DNA from: Ruminococcus_G sp050944435
Lineage (GTDB): Bacteria > Bacillota > Clostridia > Lachnospirales > Lachnospiraceae
Direction of reading: 5' to 3'
NCBI GenBank assembly: GCA_050944435.1
Contig: JBMNRB010000003.1
Location: 1-64,000 of the forward strand
DNA length: 64,000 nt
The notes under the pieces were generated by a model that made no database searches, was not told the origin of the DNA, and saw nothing but the letters and a program-made list of their open reading frames with translations. A program made the position numbers and the translations under genes. Below, piece by piece: positions 1 to 8,741 of the stretch. How positions within the stretch are numbered: position 1 is the stretch's first letter; each line of letters begins with the position of its first letter.

Positions 1-40
1 TCAAAATATTAAATTAACTGGTCTTTTCCGACCTATATAT

Positions 41-69
41 ATTATACCACAAGTCTCGAAATTTGTACA
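41..69 (-). promoter_or_regulatory. Probable leftward promoter (extended -10)
   Basis: On the minus strand, a TATAAT -10 box (46 to 41) is preceded by TG one base upstream, an extended -10. A weak -35 (TGTACA, 69 to 64) lies 17 bases away. It would drive a gene beyond the left edge of the window. Confidence 0.4.
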
Positions 70-518
70 CTACTTTTTGAAACTTTTTTCTTTATTTTTC
101 CGACAATTTTCTTGAGGTCCTTTTTATATATAATCCTCAGATTAACCAGATTGACCCCAGATTGATTTTAATGGATTAACCTATATTTTATATATCCTAT
201 TCCTAAAAGTCAATTCTGGATTATCTGTGAACTTCTGATGATACCCCTTAAATAAACAGTAATACAATAGTATAAAGTTGTTATGGCTATCCACAAAATA
301 CAAAGAGAATTAAGGGCAAATAAACCGAAACTCATTTGTTCAGTTTTGTATTGTGCAGTATGAGAGATAATTGTCTAAAAAGCCTTTAACTGCAATACTT
401 TGTTAACCTTTTCTACCTTGAAAAAAGTAAAACTCAATGCTATGCTTTTGCTATATTGCTTGTGATGTCAGTATTACGCTTGCTGAACAAACAAGCACAA
501 TCAATGAAAGATGAGTGT

Positions 519-556
519 GTCCCATGGAACTGATTAAGCGTACAGTTCTGTGGGAC
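519..556. repeat. 14-bp dyad upstream of FUSC promoter
   Basis: Arms 519-532 and 543-556 pair over 14 bases, with a tandem U-G/G-U wobble in the middle and a 10-base loop. The hairpin lies about 16 bases before the -35 box of the FUSC promoter. It could be a protein-binding site or a weak terminator, since it is followed by a T-rich run. The sequence does not decide between them. Confidence 0.45.
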
Positions 557-572
557 AATTTTCATTTATAAA

Positions 573-601
573 TTTACAAAGGTTTTTCAATGGGATATAA
601 T
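573..601 (+). promoter_or_regulatory. Promoter of the FUSC gene
   Basis: TTTACA at 573-578 and TATAAT at 596-601 are separated by 17 bases, a good sigma-A promoter. It lies 36 bases before the TTG start of the downstream gene. Confidence 0.55.
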
Positions 602-637
602 TATCATAATACAAAGTGATAAAAGGGCGGGATTATT

Positions 638-2638
638 TTGGCTCATCATATAAAGCAGTGGGGGTTACAAACTAAATCAAAATTTCTGACAGGGCTTCCT
701 GTCATTCTTTTTTATTTGTTTCTTTTCTATTCTATTGTATTATTTTTTGGTGTTCACTATGTAATGACAGTATCTGTTATTACGGTCTATTTTAAAATTC
801 ATCATCGAAAGCAGCATACCGTAAAAAGTCTTGCGGTAGTTGCCGGTACTTGTTTTCTGATGATGTATTTGGCTTTTCTTGCCACAGTTAACATTCCGTT
901 ATGTATATTATTGAATATGACAGTGCCTTTTATTCTAGTCTTCGTTCAGGCGTCCCAATTCAATCAGTTGGGATATTTTGCCGGCGCCATGTGTTTTGTG
1001 TTTATGGAGCTTCGCCCTCTTGAACCCGGGGAGCTTAAAGTGCAGACAATAGTGATGCTGTACAGTGTGACTGTTTTTGCCGTCGGTTATGAGCTGTACA
1101 ATTTTAAAAGAAAAAAGCACCAGAATTATGGTACGGTAAAAAGAGGGCTACTGCTTCTCTCCGGTGTGGTCCGGAATGAAATCAGCGGAAGGAAAGACGA
1201 AGAGGAACTGCAGGAGCTGATGGATCTTCTTCAGGGATTGTACAAAGAATCTTATCAGAGCGGCGGCGTTACCTATATGGTAAACGGAGCGGGAAAAATC
1301 AAATATATGTCTGCTCTTTTGTTTCAGCGGGCGGTTTATTTTCTTGGAAATCCCTATCACCGACAGGAGAAGATGGATAAAGAAACGACAGATTTTCTTA
1401 AAGAGACGGCTGGTTATATGGAACAGGCGGGAAAATGTGATCTTTTATCTAAAGAAGAGCGGCGGATTTTGCAGACGGAGGGAAGGAGACTGCTTTCCTG
1501 CGCTGAAAAAAGAGAAGAAGAGATTTACATTTTTGCCCAGAATTTTTATCTGACATTTTTGATGATTCTGGAAAATCTGGATGTGGTGAAAGAACAGACG
1601 CCTCAGCGAGACTGGAAGAAAACGAACATGACGTTAACTGCGGGACAGATGAAGGAACGGTTGAAGCCGGACGCCTTTGAGATGCGCTTTGCACTGCGGC
1701 TTAGTCTGGTGCTGACCGTGGGATTCCTTTATAACGAGCTGATTACGGCGGAACATGGATACTGGCTGGTGCTGAACGCCTTTATTCTTCTCCGTCCCAT
1801 GTATGAGGACAGCGCATATCGAATGAAGACAAGGCTTCTCGGTACGGTAACCGGATGTGTGGCTCTTCATTTCCTGTTTTTTATTTTTGGAGGAACCACC
1901 GGACATTTTATTCTGGCCGGATTAATGGTGGTGGGAATGTATACAGAGATTCCAGGAACTTGGATTCACGCGTTTTTTGTCACCTGCTTTGCGTTGACGA
2001 TGACTACGTTGGCGCTGCCCCAGCAACTGGCGATGGGACTTCGTCTTTTTTACGTAGCGGCAGCCGTTGTTCTTGTACTGCTGGTAAATCAGTTTTGTTT
2101 TCCTACCAGTTTAAAAAGCCAGTTCCGATACAATTTGCAGATGATTTTTCACATGCATCACCTTTCTCTGAGAATGATGATGGCAAGTCTAAAAGAACCT
2201 GTTGCTTATGGAGATATCTGCGAAGCTCAGATTCATTACCATCTGGTTAATGAGCAGATACAGGAATATATACCAAAGATAAGTGATAAAGAGGAACAAA
2301 ATTTTTTCCGCACTGTCATAGAACTCTCCTGGTATATGGTTTCAGAGGGGGAACAGATGCTGTTTTTGATTAATAATAGAAGCATGGATCTTTCTAAAAC
2401 TGCCCAGATTGAAAATTATCTGATCTATACCGACTATATGCTGAATGAAATTCAGCATATGATGCATATTAAAACGGATCAGAGAATTCGAAAAAAAGAG
2501 CCGGTTCTGGGAGAATACAAAAGAACAATGGAAGATGTTCCCAGATTATCCATGTTGATGGAGCGGTATGGAAGACGGATATCCCGTCTGTATCAGGTGG
2601 TTCTGCTCCATCGGCAAAAACCTTTGGACAGATCATGA
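638..2638 (+). CDS. FUSC family membrane protein (aromatic acid exporter-like)
   Basis: Predicted inner-membrane protein of 666 residues, similar in plan to FUSC/YccS-type proteins, which are linked to export of aromatic acids and similar compounds. It has two blocks of hydrophobic segments (about residues 15-150 and 350-485), a soluble region between them and a soluble C-terminal tail, the usual duplicated FUSC arrangement. The second block carries the conserved part (YWLVLNAFILLRP near residue 390). It starts with TTG at 638, about 7 bases after a GGGCGG ribosome site. Its last 6 bases overlap the converging MarR gene. The substrate cannot be told from sequence. Confidence 0.75.
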   Translation: MAHHIKQWGLQTKSKFLTGLPVILFYLFLFYSIVLFFGVHYVMTVSVITVYFKIHHRKQHTVKSLAVVAGTCFLMMYLAFLATVNIPLCILLNMTVPFILVFVQASQFNQLGYFAGAMCFVFMELRPLEPGELKVQTIVMLYSVTVFAVGYELYNFKRKKHQNYGTVKRGLLLLSGVVRNEISGRKDEEELQELMDLLQGLYKESYQSGGVTYMVNGAGKIKYMSALLFQRAVYFLGNPYHRQEKMDKETTDFLKETAGYMEQAGKCDLLSKEERRILQTEGRRLLSCAEKREEEIYIFAQNFYLTFLMILENLDVVKEQTPQRDWKKTNMTLTAGQMKERLKPDAFEMRFALRLSLVLTVGFLYNELITAEHGYWLVLNAFILLRPMYEDSAYRMKTRLLGTVTGCVALHFLFFIFGGTTGHFILAGLMVVGMYTEIPGTWIHAFFVTCFALTMTTLALPQQLAMGLRLFYVAAAVVLVLLVNQFCFPTSLKSQFRYNLQMIFHMHHLSLRMMMASLKEPVAYGDICEAQIHYHLVNEQIQEYIPKISDKEEQNFFRTVIELSWYMVSEGEQMLFLINNRSMDLSKTAQIENYLIYTDYMLNEIQHMMHIKTDQRIRKKEPVLGEYKRTMEDVPRLSMLMERYGRRISRLYQVVLLHRQKPLDRS

Positions 2639-3076
2639 CGGCTGCTTTTTTGTTCTCTCCTCATCAAAGAGTACGGAAAGTCTTTTGACGATACGGATGT
2701 AATTTACAGAGTCTTCCATACCGAGCTTTCGAAAGACATTTTCGTACATGGAGATAACCTCTCGGTATTTCTGACAGACATATTTCTTTCCTTCTTCTGT
2801 CATGGAAACATAAACATGGCGTTTGTCAGTAGGGTCGATTCTTTTTTGCACCAGTCCTTTTTTTACAAGACTATTCAGTATATTGGTGACGCGGCTGGCG
2901 GACAGATTCAGTTTTCTGGCAATCTGTCCTGCCAGTATTTCTTTATCTACGGACAACAGGAAAAACAGAACATTTCTCTCTCCCTGGGCCGGACGAGACA
3001 GGGCTGAACCGGCCATTTTCTTTGCGCACAGAATGTGCATCTGGCAAAATTCTTCCGCCAAATCTTTATAAGTCAT
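2633..3076 (-). CDS. MarR family transcriptional regulator
   Basis: Winged-helix DNA-binding protein of 147 residues, normal for MarR. The helix-turn-helix region is at about residues 50-80 (QIARKLNLSASRVTNILNSL), followed by the wing with the DKRHVYVSMTEEG pattern typical of the family. It is divergent from the two-gene ABC exporter, and a dyad sits in the shared 168-base spacer. This suggests it represses the exporter, with release by a ligand that may be an export substrate. That role is inferred from position. Its 3' end overlaps the FUSC gene by 6 bases. Confidence 0.85.
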   Translation of the reverse strand: MTYKDLAEEFCQMHILCAKKMAGSALSRPAQGERNVLFFLLSVDKEILAGQIARKLNLSASRVTNILNSLVKKGLVQKRIDPTDKRHVYVSMTEEGKKYVCQKYREVISMYENVFRKLGMEDSVNYIRIVKRLSVLFDEERTKKQPS

Positions 3077-3127
3077 GATGATGTGGTCCTTTCCTACATA
3101 AACTTGTTATGATTATTATAAAAGTAT

Positions 3128-3156
3128 TTGACATATAAGTAAAGAAGTAATAGAAT
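3128..3156 (+). promoter_or_regulatory. Promoter of the ABC exporter operon
   Basis: A perfect TTGACA (3128-3133) and TAGAAT (3151-3156) with a 17-base spacer lie upstream of the exporter genes and face away from the MarR gene. Confidence 0.75.
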
Positions 3157-3199
3157 ACTTTCTGGTAGAAATTACTAATAATAATTAATATTAGAAAGT
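3157..3199. promoter_or_regulatory. Candidate MarR operator dyad
   Basis: Inverted repeat with arms ACTTTCTGGTA (3157-3167) and TATTAGAAAGT (3189-3199), matching at 9 of 11 positions. It begins right after the -10 box and covers the predicted transcription start. That placement fits repression by the divergent MarR protein. The assignment is inferred from position. Confidence 0.5.
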
Positions 3200-3244
3200 A
3201 AAACTGCCGGAAGAACAATACTGGAAAGAATGGAGGCTGGAGAA

Positions 3245-5002
3245 ATGTTCAGGTTACTGGGATATATGAAGAAAAGAGACTGGATGCTGTTTTTGGGCAG
3301 CATCGTGTTTATTGTAGGGCAGGTCTGGCTGGATTTAAAACTGCCGGATTACATGTCGGAGATAACCATGCTGGTGGAGACAGAAGGAAGTAAGATGAGT
3401 GAAGTTTTTGCCGCCGGAGGATGGATGCTTTTGTGTTCTCTGGGAAGCATGGCCTGTTCTGTAATTGTGGTAGTGTTGGCGGCCAGGATGGCGTCCAATT
3501 ATGGAAAAGAACTGAGAGAACTTCAGTACAATCAGGTGGAATCATTTTCTATGGAGGAAATTAACCGATTTTCTACTGCCAGTCTGATTACACGTTCTAC
3601 CAACGATATCACGCAGATACAGATGTTTGTGGCCATGGGGCTGGAGATGATGATCAAGGCGCCTGTCACCGGGGTATGGGCGATTACGAAGATCGCAGGA
3701 AAAGGAAGGGAATGGTCCCTTGCCACAGCGGCGGCAGTGGTGATTCTGCTCCTTTTAATCTTCGTTGTGATAAAGTTTGCCATACCGAAATTCAGGCGGA
3801 TCCAGGGACTGACAGATAATATTAACCGGATTACCAGAGAGCATCTGACCGGACTTCGGGTTGTGCGGGCCTATAATGCGGAGGAATATCAGGAAAGAAA
3901 ATTTGCAAAGGCTAATGATGAGCTGACCAATAATAATTTATATGCTTTCCGGATAATGGCGATTATGAATCCCGGTATGCAGGTGATTATGAATGGTCTT
4001 ACGCTGGCTATTTACTGGATAGGCGCAATTTTAATTAATCAGTCTGTGGGTATGGAAAAAGTGGGAATTTTTTCCAATATGGTTGTCTTTATTAATTACG
4101 CTGTTCAGGTGGTGATGGCATTTATTTCCCTGGCGCTTATTCTGATGATGCTTCCCAGAGTTTCTGTTGCCGCTAACCGTATCCTGGAAGTAATTGATAC
4201 AAAGCTTTCCATCCATGACGGCGGGAAAACACAGTCCGGCGAAGGAAAAGAAGGGGAGATTGAATTTAAAAATGTCAGCTTCAGGTATCCGGACGCCGGA
4301 GGTTATGTCCTCAAAAATATCAGCTTTACTGCTCACAAAGGAGAGACGGTGGCTTTTATTGGCGCAACGGGAAGCGGAAAAAGTACGCTGGTCAATTTGG
4401 CTCCCAGATTTTTCGATGTGACAGAAGGAGAAGTGCTGGTAGACGGCATGAATGTGAAAGAATATACGCTGGAGGCGCTTCATAATAAATTTGGATACGT
4501 TCCCCAGACAGCCGTCATGTTTTCGGGAACGGTGGAATCTAACGTAGCTTACGGGGACAGCGGAAGAGGGGAATACAGCCGCGAGGAAGTAGAAAAGGCG
4601 GTGGAAACAGCTCAGGCAAAGGAATTTGTGGAAAAACTTCCAGGTACGTACCAGGGGGCGGTCGCCCAGGGCGGAACCAATCTGTCCGGCGGACAGAAAC
4701 AGCGTCTGTCCATTGCCCGGGCGATATGCAGGAGACCGGAGTTTTACATTTTCGACGATTCATTTTCCGCACTGGACTATAAAACGGACCGTATTCTGCG
4801 TTCGGCGCTGAAGAAAAAGACCGGATCGGCAACCACTTTAATTGTTGCACAAAGAATCGGCACCATCATGGATGCGGATAAGATTATCGTACTGGATGAA
4901 GGAAAAATAGCTGGGATAGGCACCCATAAAGAACTTCTTGAACATTGTAAAATATATCAGGAAATTGCTTTATCACAGCTTTCAAAGGAGGAGTTGGCAT
5001 AA
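3245..5002 (+). CDS. ABC exporter half-transporter, degenerate-site subunit
   Basis: Membrane-spanning domain (about residues 1-310) fused to a nucleotide-binding domain, as in BmrCD/LmrCD-type multidrug exporters. Visible motifs are Walker A GATGSGKST near residue 372, signature LSGGQ near 479, and Walker B ending FDDS near 503, where the catalytic Glu is replaced by Asp. The switch His is Gln (VAQRIG). This is the pattern of the non-catalytic subunit of a heterodimeric exporter. ATG 3245 was chosen because GGAGG lies 8 bases before it; an in-frame ATG at 3230 has no good site. The stop codon directly abuts the partner's ATG. Confidence 0.9.
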   Translation: MFRLLGYMKKRDWMLFLGSIVFIVGQVWLDLKLPDYMSEITMLVETEGSKMSEVFAAGGWMLLCSLGSMACSVIVVVLAARMASNYGKELRELQYNQVESFSMEEINRFSTASLITRSTNDITQIQMFVAMGLEMMIKAPVTGVWAITKIAGKGREWSLATAAAVVILLLLIFVVIKFAIPKFRRIQGLTDNINRITREHLTGLRVVRAYNAEEYQERKFAKANDELTNNNLYAFRIMAIMNPGMQVIMNGLTLAIYWIGAILINQSVGMEKVGIFSNMVVFINYAVQVVMAFISLALILMMLPRVSVAANRILEVIDTKLSIHDGGKTQSGEGKEGEIEFKNVSFRYPDAGGYVLKNISFTAHKGETVAFIGATGSGKSTLVNLAPRFFDVTEGEVLVDGMNVKEYTLEALHNKFGYVPQTAVMFSGTVESNVAYGDSGRGEYSREEVEKAVETAQAKEFVEKLPGTYQGAVAQGGTNLSGGQKQRLSIARAICRRPEFYIFDDSFSALDYKTDRILRSALKKKTGSATTLIVAQRIGTIMDADKIIVLDEGKIAGIGTHKELLEHCKIYQEIALSQLSKEELA

Positions 5003-6787
5003 ATGAATGGAAGAAGCAGAGGCCGTGGCCAAAAACCGAAAAACTTTAAAAAGACGATCAAACGGCTTGTGGTATACTGCAGGCGGGAATGGGCCATGGT
5101 TATTTTCGCACTGTTCTGCGCCATTGCAGGGGCAATTCTTAATCTCCAGGGGCCGGGCCGTTTAAGCGATATTACGGATGAGATTACGGCAGGAATGCAA
5201 AAGGGCATCAATATGGAACGGCTGGGGCGCATGTTCCTGATACTGATTATCATTTATGGCTGCAGTATGGTTCTTATTTATCTTCAGGGATTTATTATGG
5301 CTACTGTAACCCAGGCTTTATCGCAGCGGATGCGCAGACATGTGTCGGAAAAGATTAACAAGGTTCCCATGGGTTTCTTTAATAAAATATCCTATGGAGA
5401 TATTTTAAGCCGTGTAACCAATGATGTGGATCTGATCGGACAGACCTTAAATCAAAGTGTCGCCACGTTGGTGTCGGCGACGACCCTTTTCCTGGGCGCG
5501 CTGATTATGATGTTTATTACCAATGTGGCTATGACCCTGGCGGCTGTGGTGACAACTTTAATCGGGTTTGCCCTGATGATTTTTATCGTGGGAAGATCTC
5601 AGAAATATTTCATGCTCCAGCAGAGAAATCTGGGAGCGATGAACGGTCATGTGGAAGAGATATATTCTGGTCACAATGTGGTAAAAGTTTATAACGGGGA
5701 GAAAAAAGCCAAGAAGGAATTTGACAGGATCAATGATGCTTTAAGGGATAGCGCCTTCAAATCACAGATGCTTTCCGGCATGATGAGGCCGATTATGATG
5801 GCCATTGGAAATCTGGGATACGTGGCTGTCTGCATCACAGGCGCGGCGCTGGCTTTAAATGGAAAGATATCCTTTGGCGTCATTGTAGCCTTTATGATTT
5901 ATGTCCGGCAGTTTACCCAGCCTCTGCAGCAGTTTGCCCAGGGGGCGACCAGCCTGCAGTCGGCGGCCGCAGCCAGTGAGCGGGTATTTGAATTTTTAGA
6001 CGCCCCGGAAATGGAGGATGAGAGTGGAAAGACCAGGAGACTTTCCGACGTAAAAGGGGAAGTGGAATTCCGTCATGTTCGCTTTGCCTATGATCCGGAA
6101 AAGGGGGATATCATCCATGACTTTTCTGCAAAGGTGGAACCGGGACAGAAAATTGCCATTGTAGGTCCTACGGGAGCCGGAAAAACCACCATGGTAAATC
6201 TTCTGATGCGTTTCTTTGAGATCAACGGCGGATCTATTTTGATTGATGGAATTCCCACCAGCGAATTGACCCGGGAAAATGTGCACCAGCTGTTTTGCAT
6301 GGTACTGCAGGACACCTGGATGTTTGAAGGGACAATCCGGGAAAATATTGTATACTGCAAAGAAGACGTAACTGATGAGCAGGTGGAGCGTGCCTGCAAA
6401 GCCGTCGGACTCCATCATTTTATTCAGACGCTTCCCCAGGGTTATGATACGGTGATCGGAGATGATTTAAGTTTGTCGGCGGGGCAGAAGCAGCAGATTA
6501 CCATTGCAAGGGCCATGGTGGAAAATGCGCCCATGCTGATTCTGGATGAGGCAACCAGCTCCATTGATACCAGAACGGAGTTGATTATTCAGAAAGCGAT
6601 GGACACTTTGATGAAAGGAAGAACATCCTTTGTGATTGCCCATCGGCTGTCTACAATTCGAAATGCGGATCTGATTCTTGTTTTAAAAGATGGGGATATC
6701 ATTGAAAGCGGAAATCATGAAGAGCTGATGAAAAAAGGCGGGTTTTATGCGGAACTGTATAATAGTCAGTTTATGCAGGCTTCATAA
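5003..6787 (+). CDS. ABC exporter half-transporter, catalytic subunit
   Basis: Second half of the exporter, 594 residues, with a six-helix membrane domain (about 25-330) and a nucleotide-binding domain. Walker A GPTGAGKTT lies near residue 387. Walker B ends in LDEATSS with the catalytic Glu near 516, and the switch His is present (IAHRLST near 547). Its signature is LSAGQ rather than LSGGQ. That change complements the first subunit: one composite site is intact and the other is degenerate. The two genes are surely co-transcribed and translationally coupled. Confidence 0.92.
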   Translation: MNGRSRGRGQKPKNFKKTIKRLVVYCRREWAMVIFALFCAIAGAILNLQGPGRLSDITDEITAGMQKGINMERLGRMFLILIIIYGCSMVLIYLQGFIMATVTQALSQRMRRHVSEKINKVPMGFFNKISYGDILSRVTNDVDLIGQTLNQSVATLVSATTLFLGALIMMFITNVAMTLAAVVTTLIGFALMIFIVGRSQKYFMLQQRNLGAMNGHVEEIYSGHNVVKVYNGEKKAKKEFDRINDALRDSAFKSQMLSGMMRPIMMAIGNLGYVAVCITGAALALNGKISFGVIVAFMIYVRQFTQPLQQFAQGATSLQSAAAASERVFEFLDAPEMEDESGKTRRLSDVKGEVEFRHVRFAYDPEKGDIIHDFSAKVEPGQKIAIVGPTGAGKTTMVNLLMRFFEINGGSILIDGIPTSELTRENVHQLFCMVLQDTWMFEGTIRENIVYCKEDVTDEQVERACKAVGLHHFIQTLPQGYDTVIGDDLSLSAGQKQQITIARAMVENAPMLILDEATSSIDTRTELIIQKAMDTLMKGRTSFVIAHRLSTIRNADLILVLKDGDIIESGNHEELMKKGGFYAELYNSQFMQAS

Positions 6788-6817
6788 AACCATGGACACG
6801 AAAGAAGGTTGCAAAAG

Positions 6818-7408
6818 ATGAAATCACTGGCAATTGAGAGACAATTCGGAAGCGGAGGACGGGAGATCGGGAAAAAAGTAGCTCAGCGGGCAGGGATTCC
6901 CTACTATGATGGCGAATTGATGGTAAAAGCTGCAAGATCCAGGGGTGTGTCTTTGGATCTGCTGAAGGAATATGACGAACAGAAAACAGGAAGCATCCTG
7001 TACAATATTGCCCTTTTTGCCAATTATAATCAGGATTCCAGACAAAGTAAAATATATTCTCTTTTCCTGGAACTGCAGAAAACCATTCAAAATATTGAAC
7101 TTCAGGGGCCGGCAGTATTTATTGGAAGGTGTTCTACGGAAATTTTTCGCGATAACCCCCGGGTGGTAAAAGGATACATCTATGCTTCAGCTACAGAAAA
7201 TCGCCTAAGCCGTATTATGGATACCGAAAACGTCAGCCGCCGGGAAGCAGAAAGACTGATGGAGAAAAAAGACCGGCAGAGACGGGAATACTTTAAATTT
7301 TGGACGGGAAAAAAATGGGAGAGCCGTAATAATTATGATCTTGAGCTGAATACTTCTATGCTTTCACCGGAAAAATGCGCTGATCTGCTGCTGGAGGCGA
7401 TGAAATAG
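6818..7408 (+). CDS. Cytidylate kinase-like family protein
   Basis: About 196 residues of the cytidylate-kinase-like P-loop family. The N-terminal glycine-rich loop reads RQFGSGGREIGKK in place of a classic Walker A, as usual in this family, and a conserved FIGRCS motif follows near residue 105. Similar proteins are common in Clostridia and their substrate is unproven. ATG 6818 was preferred because AAGAAGG lies 9 bases upstream. It follows the exporter genes after 30 bases and may be in the same transcript. A paralogue lies at 48594-49223. Confidence 0.8.
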   Translation: MKSLAIERQFGSGGREIGKKVAQRAGIPYYDGELMVKAARSRGVSLDLLKEYDEQKTGSILYNIALFANYNQDSRQSKIYSLFLELQKTIQNIELQGPAVFIGRCSTEIFRDNPRVVKGYIYASATENRLSRIMDTENVSRREAERLMEKKDRQRREYFKFWTGKKWESRNNYDLELNTSMLSPEKCADLLLEAMK

Positions 7409-7481
7409 ATCTTTCTTCGCCGCCATGAAGCCCGGTATAGGCTTAAGATCAGCATAACGCGCAATGGACTTTACGCATGTT

Positions 7482-8156
7482 CTACAGAGGCAGCGCCTTT
7501 ACCGGGCCTGCATTTTCCATTTTTTGGATATACCGGATCAGAGGAAAGTGATGATCAACGAAAGAAACCAGTTTTCCCACAGTTACAGCGGAAATTATTG
7601 TGCCTGCTCCAAGGCCGCGCAGACGGTGGAAAAAGAGAAAAGAGAAAATGGCTGCTATGATGATCAAAGTGACGTCAAAATAAACCTTAACTTTACCAAA
7701 ATCCTTGCGGCTTGTCTGAGCGATTGCTCTTACGACACCTTCGCCGGGGACAACGATTACGTCGGGAGCCACTTCAATGCTGATTCCTACTGCCAGGATG
7801 ATGCAGCCAATTATCAGACTGAACAGCCGCAATGGCAGCGCATCCGGTGAGAACCAGGCAAGAAGATACATACTTAGGTCAATAAAACCGCTGAAAAGCA
7901 GATTAGCTGCTATTTGCAGAAATTGTATGGGCTTGAAATCTTTTTTCAGAATAGCAATTTCAATGAGGATGAAAATCATATTGTAGATAAAGGTAAACAT
8001 TCCAAAACTGATCTGGGGAAAATGGAGACTGAAAACGTATGGGATACTGGATATCTGTGAAGTACCCAGAGCGCTTTTTGTTATAAAAGCGACGCCGAAA
8101 GAATTAACAGCCAGCCCCAGAAAGAAGCAGAAATATCGCTGCGGTAATTTATTCAT
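7482..8156 (-). CDS. YczE/YyaS/YitT family membrane protein
   Basis: Integral membrane protein of 224 residues with about five hydrophobic segments. It begins NKLPQRYFCFFLGL and carries the family's GTSQISSIPY and VVPGEGVV stretches. Function is unknown; members often sit beside regulators or transporters. ATG 8156 has GGAGG 9 bases upstream and lies 1 base after the stop of the MarR gene, so the two are one operon. An upstream in-frame start at 8177 would overlap the MarR gene and is less likely. Confidence 0.8.
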   Translation of the reverse strand: MNKLPQRYFCFFLGLAVNSFGVAFITKSALGTSQISSIPYVFSLHFPQISFGMFTFIYNMIFILIEIAILKKDFKPIQFLQIAANLLFSGFIDLSMYLLAWFSPDALPLRLFSLIIGCIILAVGISIEVAPDVIVVPGEGVVRAIAQTSRKDFGKVKVYFDVTLIIIAAIFSFLFFHRLRGLGAGTIISAVTVGKLVSFVDHHFPLIRYIQKMENAGPVKALPL

Positions 8157-8157
8157 A

Positions 8158-8586
8158 TTACTTTTCCTCCCTTTCAAACGTTGAAATAATTTTTTTAAGT
8201 ATCCCGATCAGGATTGTCTTTTCTTCCGCGGATAAATCTTTTGACGCAAAGTCGTCGACACTTCGGAAGATTTCTTTCACCTGTTCACCCATTTGACGGC
8301 CGTAGTCGGTCAGATATATTTTTACTGAACGTTTATCTGTGGAAAGTGAACGGCGCACAATCAACTGCTGCCGTTCCATTTTATTGAGAAGACCGGTGAT
8401 TGTGGATTTATCCAGTGCACAAATGGTACCGATTTCTTTCGGACTGATGCCGTCTTTTTCAGTGAGACATTCCAGAATTTTCGGCTGTCCCGGATATAAT
8501 CCCGTGCCCTGAATTTTCTGGATAATCATTCGGTTATTATGATAAAAACATTTCATAAGCAGAAAATGCAGTTCATCATTCAGCAT
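8158..8586 (-). CDS. MarR family transcriptional regulator
   Basis: Winged-helix regulator of 142 residues with the MarR pattern. The recognition region SPKEIGTICALDKSTITGLLNKM is near residue 50-72, followed by a wing containing STDKRSVKIYLTDYG. It heads a two-gene operon with the YczE/YitT-type membrane protein. A perfect palindrome just upstream covers its own predicted start site, so autorepression is likely. Confidence 0.87.
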   Translation of the reverse strand: MLNDELHFLLMKCFYHNNRMIIQKIQGTGLYPGQPKILECLTEKDGISPKEIGTICALDKSTITGLLNKMERQQLIVRRSLSTDKRSVKIYLTDYGRQMGEQVKEIFRSVDDFASKDLSAEEKTILIGILKKIISTFEREEK

Positions 8587-8604
8587 AAATACACCTCCAA
8601 GTTT

Positions 8605-8626
8605 TATAGTTTGGCTCCAAACTATA
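8605..8626. promoter_or_regulatory. Perfect palindromic operator of the MarR operon
   Basis: TATAGTTTGG and CCAAACTATA form perfect 10-base arms around a CT centre. The site lies 19 bases before the MarR start codon and covers the predicted transcription start. This is the expected size and position of a MarR dimer site. Confidence 0.75.
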
Positions 8627-8630
8627 TATG

Positions 8631-8659
8631 AAGATACTCTTTTTTTGTATTTCTGTCAA
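8631..8659 (-). promoter_or_regulatory. Promoter of the MarR/YczE operon
   Basis: On the minus strand, a perfect TTGACA (8659 to 8654) is followed after 17 bases by TATCTT (8636 to 8631). The palindromic operator lies immediately downstream. Confidence 0.5.
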
Positions 8660-8676
8660 GATACAGGAAAAAAATT

Positions 8677-8705
8677 TTGGAAAACAAATAAAACCGTGAT
8701 AAAAT
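8677..8705 (+). promoter_or_regulatory. Promoter of the HAD phosphatase gene
   Basis: TTGGAA (8677-8682) and TAAAAT (8700-8705) are 17 bases apart and lie 37 bases before the ATG at 8742. Confidence 0.5.
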
Positions 8706-8741
8706 GAGGAAGGTCAGAAAAGAAAAACAGGAGAGAAAGAG

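Larger units (their letters stand above)
1..637. other. AT-rich intergenic region at left edge
   Basis: This 637-base stretch has no convincing coding sequence. It is AT-rich and holds a probable leftward promoter near its left end, a strong dyad at 519-556 and a rightward promoter just before the first gene. One DnaA-box-like match (CTATCCACA at 287-295) stands alone, so it is not evidence of an origin. The region is best read as a divergent intergenic spacer between a gene outside the window and the FUSC gene. Confidence 0.6.

Noticed and set aside
240..330. Possible replication origin
   Set aside because: Only one imperfect DnaA box is seen and no dnaA, dnaN or rpmH gene is present.
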